IMG/VR virus record: IMGVR_UViG_3300017605_000234
Coordinates: 1-20,103 of that record
Length of the DNA stretch: 20,103 nt
Strand: one strand, 5' to 3'
Origin: a virus
Positions 13,739 through 19,881 of the stretch are shown here, piece after piece (the stretch's first letter is position 1; every line of letters begins with the position of its first letter). A program made the translations under genes and the position numbers. The notes under the pieces are model-generated. The model saw only the letters and a list, made by a program, of their open reading frames with translations. It searched no databases and was not told where the DNA came from.

Positions 13739-14323
13739 TTAATTCAACCTTTCAAGAAGTTTTGCTACCTCTTTTAAGTCAATATTCAATAGAGTGTCTA
13801 CTGACTCTTCTCCCATAATATTATCACATACTTGGAAGAAATCATACTTACCCTTCATACCTGATAACCTCTCCATGCCTTCTAAGAATATCTTAATTTC
13901 GGCCTTACTAACTTCTACTGCTCCACAACCAAATGTAACTTGACCATCAGAACCTCTTTTTGCTCTGAAACCTGCTATTTCTGGCAGTTTATCATTTTCA
14001 ATAACCTTAATAAGTCTCTTGTCTGTAATCTTAGTGTAGTTGATTATGTTTGAGTTCTCCATATCTTCTTCACGACCTTGAGATATAGTTATGGCAAACG
14101 AAAACTCATGGTCACAATCTAAATCATAACCATGTTGGTTGTTAACCAACTCAAATTCCATAAAACCATTGTAATCAACGCCAGTTGATTCAACCATACC
14201 ACGAATCTTAATATTCTTTTGCTTTCCCGGCATCTTTACCTCTGCGGAGAAATAATCACCATCTTGGACTAATACTGGTAGTTCCAAAACCTCTTGTTCA
14301 TTTTGCTTCTTCTTGCTTGCCAT
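13739..14323 (-). CDS. Hypothetical protein (194 aa)
   Basis: The ATG at 14323 (MASKKKQNEQEVLELP) is preceded by GAAGGAAAG, a fair ribosome-binding site; five residues of the same frame further upstream begin only at TTG. The body is beta-rich: YFSAEVKMPGKQKNIKIRG, FMEFELVNNQHGYDLDCDHEFSFAI; the second half is helical, with LERLSGMKGKYDFF and DTLLNIDLKEVAKLLERLN. It may be a nucleic-acid or replication-associated protein of OB-like size, but I do not recognise it. It overlaps the upstream gene by 26 bases. Confidence 0.65.
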   Translation of the reverse strand: MASKKKQNEQEVLELPVLVQDGDYFSAEVKMPGKQKNIKIRGMVESTGVDYNGFMEFELVNNQHGYDLDCDHEFSFAITISQGREEDMENSNIINYTKITDKRLIKVIENDKLPEIAGFRAKRGSDGQVTFGCGAVEVSKAEIKIFLEGMERLSGMKGKYDFFQVCDNIMGEESVDTLLNIDLKEVAKLLERLN

Positions 14324-14705
14324 TGTTCTTTCCTTCAATAAAATTAAAAATAGTCAGAGCCATCTCTGAATCATCATCTTTGCCATTCATTAAACTAAGG
14401 ATACCACTAACATCACAGTCCCTATATACTACTTTGTGAGGGTATCTCTTAGCTAAAATCCCATCTATCTTTTCCCTGAAAATCCGTATGGCTCTTCTGT
14501 ACTGCTTCTTAGCTAACTCCCATACATTCAACATGTCATCTCCTGTTGTTCTGTTAACAACTCGAGTTTTCGTCTCTCCTGTATCTCTATCCTCGTAAAC
14601 AATAAATGGTTTATTAAACACGAGGTACTTTCGTCTCCAAGTCTTAATGTCACTTACTAATACTACAGACGAGTTGGGTTTAGCTGATGCTACGGGTCTC
14701 TTCAT
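14298..14705 (-). CDS. Basic hypothetical protein (135 aa)
   Basis: A Lys/Arg-rich protein: MKRPVASAKPNSSVVLVSD, IKTWRRKYLVFNKPFIVYEDRD, AKKQYRRAIRIFREKIDGILAKRYP, then an acidic and Gly-rich C-terminal part (MNGKDDDSEMAL, EGKNNGKQEEAK). Charge suggests contact with nucleic acid. No family is recognised. Its 3' end carries the start site of the next gene. Confidence 0.6.
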   Translation of the reverse strand: MKRPVASAKPNSSVVLVSDIKTWRRKYLVFNKPFIVYEDRDTGETKTRVVNRTTGDDMLNVWELAKKQYRRAIRIFREKIDGILAKRYPHKVVYRDCDVSGILSLMNGKDDDSEMALTIFNFIEGKNNGKQEEAK

Positions 14706-14725
14706 AAATCAGGGGTTTAGGGGTT

Positions 14726-14917
14726 TTAAAATTTGGTAGTCCACTGTACCTGATAGCCACAGTGACGGGCAAGGAAATCAACCTTGCCCTTACTTCCATT
14801 TCCTAAATCATTCTTGGCTGCTGACCCACGAAGGATTGAAATCGTTTTTCCATGAATTCGTACATCATGTTTCTTCTGTAACGTATTACAGACATCAAAT
14901 TCATTATACTTACTCAT
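14726..14917 (-). CDS. Small hypothetical protein (63 aa)
   Basis: A 63-residue basic protein with blocks EFDVCNTLQKKHDVRIHGKT and GKVDFLARHCGYQVQWTTKF. Two Cys and three His could bind a metal, but no pattern is clear. It begins one base after the stop of the 167-aa gene, so it is very probably translated with it. Confidence 0.6.
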   Translation of the reverse strand: MSKYNEFDVCNTLQKKHDVRIHGKTISILRGSAAKNDLGNGSKGKVDFLARHCGYQVQWTTKF

Positions 14918-14918
14918 A

Positions 14919-15422
14919 TCACTTATTTACATCATCCATAGGTGCTGTCATTACACCACCTCTGTTCCCGACTCTTACCGGGATAACTCCACCTTTAACT
15001 GCTTTCATTTCAGTTACGGGACATCTACCTAAATATTTCTCCCAGAATAATGTTCTAGCTGCTTTATCAGTCAGCTCCGGGTATAAAGTTTTCAAAGCCT
15101 TGGCTAAGGAGTATTTCCTTGCTTTGTCTCTGTCATCCGTATCCTTGTGGAAACGCATAACAAAAGCCTCAGCTATTACTTTACCGTCTTCAACGATAAA
15201 GCACCAAGTCCTATCCCTATCAATGTCACCCTGTTCTGGTATCTTAGAGTCAGGACATTTCTCGTTCCAAAACTCTACTTGTTTTTTGAGAGGCATTCTC
15301 TCCATCTGCTGCATTTCTTCAGCAGTACATATGCTTAATGCATGATGTAAAAAATCAGGCAACATTGAATTGTTATACATCCAATACACCTTAAACTTTC
15401 GGTTGCTGTTAATCACGTCCAT
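14919..15422 (-). CDS. Hypothetical protein (167 aa)
   Basis: A soluble mixed alpha/beta protein. Visible blocks: LPDFLHHALSICTAEEMQQM, KKQVEFWNEKCPDSKIPE, RDRTWCFIVEDGKVIAEAFV (a likely beta strand core), DKARKYSLAKALKTLYPEL and GGVIPVRVGNRGGV near the end. No family is recognised. Upstream lies a frame that lacks a clear start (15446-15655). Confidence 0.6.
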   Translation of the reverse strand: MDVINSNRKFKVYWMYNNSMLPDFLHHALSICTAEEMQQMERMPLKKQVEFWNEKCPDSKIPEQGDIDRDRTWCFIVEDGKVIAEAFVMRFHKDTDDRDKARKYSLAKALKTLYPELTDKAARTLFWEKYLGRCPVTEMKAVKGGVIPVRVGNRGGVMTAPMDDVNK

Positions 15423-15445
15423 AAAGTTACTTTGTTTAAATTGTT

Positions 15446-15655
15446 CTAAAATCTCATCTGTTTAATTTTTTCGAGGTCACATACCAAAATTACATCCAAA
15501 TTACCCATAGCCATATGAATAGCTTCAGTTTTCAAATAGGTCATGATACTTGTAAGGTGAGGATACCACAAATCCACATATTCATTGAAAGATTCTCTAC
15601 TGAATACTATGATTTGTTGTCGTCCTCCTTCGTAAAAGCTGTTTGTAATGCAGCT
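15446..15655 (-). other. Protein-like open frame without an ATG at its front (possible frameshift product)
   Basis: This frame is open for 69 codons and reads like real protein: FYEGGRQQIIVFSRESF, EYVDLWYPHLTSIMTYLK and VILVCDLEKIKQMRF, ending in TAG. The first in-frame ATG is at 15544, leaving only 32 aa. It overlaps the 3' end of the 146-aa gene in the -1 frame. An AAGGAGG stands inside that gene about 10 bases before ATC/ATA codons. Options are a -1 frameshift from the 146-aa gene, a rare start codon, a degraded gene, or only the 32-aa protein. Confidence 0.45.
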
Positions 15656-16047
15656 TTATAGTTCTCCTTCATAACTTCTGCTTGGTCAACTTGTTGCAAC
15701 CAATTATTAGCTGCTTTCGTAAAGTCTTTACGTTTAGTTAACTGCAATTCTTTTAATTCTTTTTCCTTCTTAGCAACTTCTGCTTCCAGTTCAACGTGCT
15801 TCTTGAGCAAATCTTTCAAGCCCAATTTTACCTTTGCACGTAACTCTTCATTCTCTTCCTTAAAAAGTTCAGCCACAAGAGATGCTGTTACATCTCCAGT
15901 AACTTTCTTTTTAGGTTTTAAATTTTCTTTACCACCTACAATAGCCTGAACAGTTTCCATTACCTTCAAATACTTCTTCGTCTCTTTGTCGGCTTTCTGT
16001 TCTGGACTTTCATTTTCGTTGTCCTTTACTTCATTTTCGTCTGACAT
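15607..16047 (-). CDS. Charged coiled-coil protein (146 aa)
   Basis: A Lys/Glu-rich 146-residue protein: acidic N-terminus (SDENEVKDNENESPEQKADK), then a long helix from about residue 65 to 140 with heptads (LLKKHVELEAEVAKKEKELKELQ), ending EDDNKS and TAG. No signal or membrane segment. The function is not recognised. Its last codons contain an AAGGAGG, and a second frame continues past its stop, so translation may not simply end here. Confidence 0.65.
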   Translation of the reverse strand: MSDENEVKDNENESPEQKADKETKKYLKVMETVQAIVGGKENLKPKKKVTGDVTASLVAELFKEENEELRAKVKLGLKDLLKKHVELEAEVAKKEKELKELQLTKRKDFTKAANNWLQQVDQAEVMKENYKAALQTAFTKEDDNKS

Positions 16048-16068
16048 GTTGTTTTGTTTTAGAGATTA

Positions 16069-16521
16069 TTAAAATTTGATGTTTCTGATTGATGATAGGT
16101 CAAAATTGTTTATAGATAGAGCAGGACTAAATCCATCTAATAGGTAATCAGCTGGGTCATATTTCAAGGATTTGTAATCTAATCTTGCCATACAATGCTT
16201 AATAGTTTCTATATCCTTATACGCCAATCTATACTCATCTGTAGAACAGAGGGTTAGTGACCCGATAGAGTTATCTGACTCATTTAAAGTTACGACTAGA
16301 CTACCCTCCCTTAGGCATCTATCAGCATTAACAACACCCATTACGTCCTTTAAACGCCTAATAATCCAATTTTTAACTAATCCTCTGACTTCACTATATG
16401 ATATTGTATAATGCTTATTCTTCTTAGTAGAAGTTGTCCACTCATAAAGATTCCTATTACAGTTCCTGACAGCATCCTTCAGTGCATGGAGAATTTTCTC
16501 CTCTACCTCTGTAGTAATCAT
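16069..16521 (-). CDS. Hypothetical protein (150 aa)
   Basis: A 150-residue soluble protein: helical N-terminus (MITTEVEEKILHALKDAVRN), NRNLYEWTTSTKKNKHYTISYSEVRGL, then beta-like SLVVTLNESDNSIGSLTL and a C-terminal LLDGFSPALSINNFDLSSI. No family is recognised. ATGA overlap with the upstream 36-aa membrane protein gene. Confidence 0.6.
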   Translation of the reverse strand: MITTEVEEKILHALKDAVRNCNRNLYEWTTSTKKNKHYTISYSEVRGLVKNWIIRRLKDVMGVVNADRCLREGSLVVTLNESDNSIGSLTLCSTDEYRLAYKDIETIKHCMARLDYKSLKYDPADYLLDGFSPALSINNFDLSSIRNIKF

Positions 16522-16628
16522 TTTCTAGGTGTTCTGGGCTTTTTTAACGCTTCCCACACGCCAATCATGAATAATATCATAAGTATAGTGAATACCGTAC
16601 TTACGACTATGTTAACGAATCCACTCAT
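16518..16628 (-). CDS. 36-aa single-pass membrane protein
   Basis: A 36-codon frame MSGFVNIVVSTVFTILMILF MIGVW... with a single hydrophobic helix over about residues 4-26 and a basic tail EALKKPRTPRK, giving a predicted inside C-terminus. Both ends form ATGA overlaps with neighbouring genes (16518-16521 and 16625-16628), which strongly supports translation. Confidence 0.65.
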   Translation of the reverse strand: MSGFVNIVVSTVFTILMILFMIGVWEALKKPRTPRK

Positions 16629-17149
16629 AGCTTTATATTGAATAGGTTAGCAATATCCGGGTTGTTAGGGATATTATATTCTCCATGTTCACCTCTATAC
16701 ATGGTTATATACTCACTATATGTCACTCCCATTGAGGGTAACACTGGTTTGTTTAAATCGAACCTATAGTGTAATTTGCCATTTATAGAACGAGCACCCT
16801 TAATGTCCCCTTTCTTCCTATACTTGCGTAAGCTATTGTTCAAGTCATCTACCAGAGCTGGTATATGTTTGAACTGAAACAGTTCTGGACGTAGATATAT
16901 CACACCTGTAGACCATGCTGGAGTCCTCACCATGTTAGTATTTCTATCTATAATGTGTTGACTAGCAACTTTCATTGTGATATTATACTTTTGGACTATA
17001 GGAACAACTGTGGAGCACAGATTATAGCTGTCATCTACAGTCTCTCCATATATGTAGAACTTCCAACCACTCATTCTCATGACCTCTTTAGTTGATATAT
17101 ACGGATAGAACCACTTCTTCATCTTAATAAGTTGTTCTTTTGTTATCAT
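16625..17149 (-). CDS. Hypothetical protein (174 aa)
   Basis: A 174-residue soluble protein with aromatic-rich blocks: WFYPYISTKEVMRMSGWKFYI, ETVDDSYNLCSTVVPIVQKY, MKVASQHIIDRN, WSTGVIYLRPELF and SINGKLHYRFDLNKPV. The pattern of conserved-looking Tyr/Trp/Arg suggests an enzyme or nucleotide-binding fold, but I cannot name the family. It follows the CoaB-aldolase fusion gene after 10 bases and is ATGA-coupled to the 36-aa gene. Confidence 0.65.
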   Translation of the reverse strand: MITKEQLIKMKKWFYPYISTKEVMRMSGWKFYIYGETVDDSYNLCSTVVPIVQKYNITMKVASQHIIDRNTNMVRTPAWSTGVIYLRPELFQFKHIPALVDDLNNSLRKYRKKGDIKGARSINGKLHYRFDLNKPVLPSMGVTYSEYITMYRGEHGEYNIPNNPDIANLFNIKL

Positions 17150-17159
17150 TTTGGTTGTT

Positions 17160-18455
17160 TTATTGGTAAATAGATTCCGATACAGTTCTTATAGATACAG
17201 CTCCACCTGTCTTCTTAGTCAAATCAAAGTTCATAGTGATAAACTCCTGTAACTCAGCTAATTGGATAGAATGGTGAAACACTATATTAGGCCCGTGATT
17301 ATCTAGCATTACACAAGATAGGTTGCCGAACTTGTATAGATATTTACTGGTATTCTCACCACATTGATGACTACCACACTCATACTCCTTTTGAGATGCT
17401 ATGGCTATTTCATCTCTATGATGCTCCAGTAAGGGACAATGGAAATGTAGAATACAATCATACTCAGGATGGTCTTGGAACACAATACGCTGAGATTGAC
17501 CACCGACTGATGGTTTGGCTCCATATGCTAGAACTGTGTCCGGGCCGTCTGTTACTATACGAACCATACCGTTTTGTGCTATATCATTGAAATTGGTCTT
17601 ACGTATTGATGTAAGGAACTCAGTATCAGATAGTTTACAAGCAAAATGTCCAACTGTAGCACCTCTAAATTCCTTATAAGCACCTTTCTCAACAGACCAT
17701 TCAACGATACTTCTCAATACCATAGGTATTCTCTCATCCGACCAAGGCACTAAATCTCCTTTAACTACTGTAGATTGAGTAAATGTCAGTTGGGAACGCA
17801 TAACAATCATATCAGTTAGCTCTTCTAGCACTTTATCCCTGTCCTGAGTAACACAATAACGAGCTTCTTCTGGTGTAATAATCATGTTTACTCTGGTAGC
17901 TGTATCATTAGCTAACACCAGATTGCAACTACTAGCTTTAAGCATATTCAAACCGGCTATATACTGTTCATCCTCAATTAAACCACAGGTTGTTTTGAAT
18001 CCAACCAGAAATATATCCTTTCTAGTTTGTCTGACAGTAGAAATCACCTTATCAGCTGGGTCTAACAGCATACTTATACTTCCCTTTGAAGTTTTCAGAC
18101 GTTCCTGATACTTCCCACTTTCTGTACGTAAATAGCTATTACCAACAATATGACCTTCAAAGTCACACATGGCAGCTGAGAATACTACTATTTTAACGTC
18201 CGGGTCTGCCTTCCACTCATTAACGACTCTTTGAACATCAGCGTTAGTAGAGATATCATTCTTCTGGTCTCCTATCTCATTATGTGGGTCAGCCATCTTG
18301 GTCAGATGTAATTCCACATCCATTTTATCATCCAACTTATCATATAATAGGACAGCTAGTTTACCTGCTACCGTCCCAAATGCAGGAGCACATAATGCCA
18401 AGTGATTACGTACATGGAAGACTGTCCCTCCACCTAGTACAATTGCTTTTTTCAT
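17160..18455 (-). CDS. CoaB-like (phosphopantothenate-cysteine ligase-like) / class II aldolase-adducin fusion protein
   Basis: A 431-residue two-domain protein. Residues 1 to about 215 look like the CoaB/DFP fold: AIVLGGGTVFHVRNHLALCAPAFG (N-terminal nucleotide-binding turn), VVFSAAMCDFEG, a KTSKG...LLDPADKVISTVRQ segment, IFLVGFKTTCG and NLVLANDTATRVNMI. From about 235 the class II aldolase/adducin domain follows: FRGATVGHFACKLSDTEF, ILHFHCPLLEHH (metal His-x-His), YECGSHQCGENTSKYLYKFG and VMLDNHGPNIVFHH (third metal His in NHG). CoaB joins cysteine to phosphopantothenate; class II aldolases cleave sugar phosphates using zinc. Substrates here are unknown. AAGGAGG precedes the ATG, and there is an ATGA overlap with the upstream gene. 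Confidence 0.7.
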   Translation of the reverse strand: MKKAIVLGGGTVFHVRNHLALCAPAFGTVAGKLAVLLYDKLDDKMDVELHLTKMADPHNEIGDQKNDISTNADVQRVVNEWKADPDVKIVVFSAAMCDFEGHIVGNSYLRTESGKYQERLKTSKGSISMLLDPADKVISTVRQTRKDIFLVGFKTTCGLIEDEQYIAGLNMLKASSCNLVLANDTATRVNMIITPEEARYCVTQDRDKVLEELTDMIVMRSQLTFTQSTVVKGDLVPWSDERIPMVLRSIVEWSVEKGAYKEFRGATVGHFACKLSDTEFLTSIRKTNFNDIAQNGMVRIVTDGPDTVLAYGAKPSVGGQSQRIVFQDHPEYDCILHFHCPLLEHHRDEIAIASQKEYECGSHQCGENTSKYLYKFGNLSCVMLDNHGPNIVFHHSIQLAELQEFITMNFDLTKKTGGAVSIRTVSESIYQ

Positions 18456-18613
18456 TCTTCTTCCCTCCTTTGTTTTGTTTTAATACCAATTAAATCAGTT
18501 ACTATCCATAATACTCCTATTACTGACCACATCCACCAGCCAAATGAAAACTCATCATGTTGATGGGATAGGACAAAGCATAACATAATGATAATCAAGT
18601 TTTTCTTCTTCAT
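18452..18613 (-). CDS. 53-aa small membrane protein
   Basis: The start at 18613 (MKKKNLIIIMLCFVLSHQHDEF) lies just after the terminator at 18631-18661, while longer versions would read through that hairpin. Two hydrophobic stretches, about 5-15 and 25-42 (FGWWMWSVIGVLWIVTDLIG), then a charged end KTKQRREEE. The AAGGAGG for the CoaB-aldolase fusion lies inside its last codons, so the two are likely co-translated. Confidence 0.6.
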   Translation of the reverse strand: MKKKNLIIIMLCFVLSHQHDEFSFGWWMWSVIGVLWIVTDLIGIKTKQRREEE

Positions 18614-18630
18614 ATAATTAGTTTTTAGTT

Positions 18631-18661
18631 TAAAATAAAAAAGCCCTGTAGAAACAGGGCT
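18631..18661 (-). terminator. Rho-independent terminator
   Basis: On the minus strand AGCCCTGT (18654-18661), loop TTCT, then ACAGGGCT (18642-18649) form a perfect 8-bp stem followed by TTTTTATTTTA. It ends the transcript carrying the 38-aa gene and separates it from the fusion-protein operon. The loop is identical to that of the terminator at 18852-18890. Confidence 0.9.
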
Positions 18662-18725
18662 CGGTTCAAAACATATCGTTACGCTGAACAACTACATTCC
18701 ATTATTTCAAAGAACGCAGAAGAAT

Positions 18726-18842
18726 TTAATGGCATGAACAACTAGGTTCAGGCCCAATAATACCAAATAAACTTAATAATCCAAGGGTTGCTATCCCAAG
18801 GACTATAACGATTCCAATAATTTCTAATATTTTCTTTATCAT
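18726..18842 (-). CDS. 38-aa small membrane protein
   Basis: The start at 18842 (MIKKILEIIGIVIVLGIATL) gives one hydrophobic helix over about residues 5-28, followed by GPEPSCSCH. Longer frames starting at 18938 would include the upstream terminator and are rejected. It sits between two terminators, so it needs its own promoter, or readthrough, in the ten or so bases after the first. The C-terminal Cys-Ser-Cys-His could bind metal. Function unknown. Confidence 0.5.
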   Translation of the reverse strand: MIKKILEIIGIVIVLGIATLGLLSLFGIIGPEPSCSCH

Positions 18843-18851
18843 GGTTAATTG

Positions 18852-18890
18852 TTTTAAAAATAAAGGCCAGACTATAGAAATAGTCTGACC
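18852..18890 (-). terminator. Rho-independent terminator ending the structured RNA
   Basis: On the minus strand GGTCAGACTAT (18880-18890), loop TTCT and ATAGTCTGGCC (18865-18875) form an 11-bp stem with one G-U pair, followed by TTTATTTTTAAAA. It lies 15 bases after the last unit of the RNA array, marking the 3' end of that transcript. Confidence 0.9.
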
Positions 18891-19520
18891 TAAAACAAAA
18901 CTTACAGGATTGCATCTTTTTTGGGAACTGGTGTCCAAGGTTTCCCACGACCTCCCAGTTTGAATTCCTTTATTATGCTGTTACAATCCTTAGCAGGTTA
19001 GTAGACGTTCACCCCTACCTTACGGTAGGCAAACTCAGGTAACTAAAGAGCTCTATTTTAAGCACTTTAATCAAAAAGGAGAAAAGCCTATTCGAACACG
19101 TCTCGAAAGGTTTAGACTTTTTGGTGTTTGTGTTTGTCATTTTTAACTGTATATATTTTTTATATAAGTTGCTGTGACTAACCTTATCGGATGAGTTGTG
19201 TGTCTATTTCAAGTAGATTTAGATTTGCTGTGACTCACCCTATCAGATGTGTATTGTACTTTAGGCAACGGGTTACCCCGTTAGTATTGGTTTGCTGTTA
19301 CACATCTTGTAAACTAAGAGGGGGAATGGTAACAGAGCTCCCGTACTTCCCAGCTCGGCCCCGTCGTGTTGAGCGTTACTCTCTTAATTCAGGCTTTTTA
19401 GCCTTATCAGGTCTCCTTTTGTTGAATTTTGCAGATTTCATTTGTGTTGCTGCAAGAGACCTTATTGCCTTCCTATAATCACCTATAGGAAGGACTTCAA
19501 GTATCCTTTGTTTGTTAAAA

Positions 19521-19578
19521 TTCAGGTGAGGATTCGAACCTCTCCTCCATTTCTGGTATTCACCGTAAACTACCCGAA
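19521..19578 (-). other. tRNA-like T arm with acceptor-like stem nested in the RNA array
   Basis: On the minus strand TTCGGGT (19572-19578) pairs with ACCTGAA (19521-19527, one G-U). Directly next to it is a T-arm hairpin GAGG, TTCGAAT, CCTC (19528-19542). Only about 29 bases separate the 5' strand from the T arm; they fold as CCA-GAAA-TGG or GGT-GAAT-ACC. This is half of a tRNA without proper D and anticodon arms, so it is probably a T-loop tertiary module or a tRNA relic. Confidence 0.5.
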
Positions 19579-19857
19579 ACTTAGCTGTTATTGCTGTAAG
19601 ATACTTTATCAGGTAACCATCTTTTTTTACTGTTTGGGTTGTAAGTAGTTTAGATGCTGTTGGTTACCTTAACGGGTCACAGTTGTTGTTCAAACCAAAA
19701 TTGAAGTTATTATTTTAGTTGCTGTGCGTGACCCTATCAGAATTCGTTTTTTGCTTTTTCTGTGCTAACCCTTACACTAACTCCCGACAATACCGACACC
19801 TCAAGCTTTGCAATCCTCATGTAATATGAGAGGCTTTTTTGGTGCTGATATTGTTGG

Positions 19858-19881
19858 GAGTGCCGGACTCGAACCGGACTC
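19858..19881 (-). other. Second T-arm-like hairpin in the RNA array
   Basis: On the minus strand GAGT-CCGG, loop TTCGAGT, CCGG-C-ACTC form an extended hairpin with the T-loop consensus (UUCRANU). Nearby TTGA/TCAA (about 19885-19899) closes a 7-nt loop containing CAT, like an anticodon arm. No compatible acceptor strand is found within the same closed unit, so a functional tRNA is doubtful. Confidence 0.45.

Noticed and set aside
19191-19648. Plus-strand open frames over the RNA array (19191-19478 and 19442-19648)
   Set aside because: They cross many paired stems, have odd Cys/Arg/Phe-rich composition, lack ribosome-binding sites and run against the direction of every other gene.
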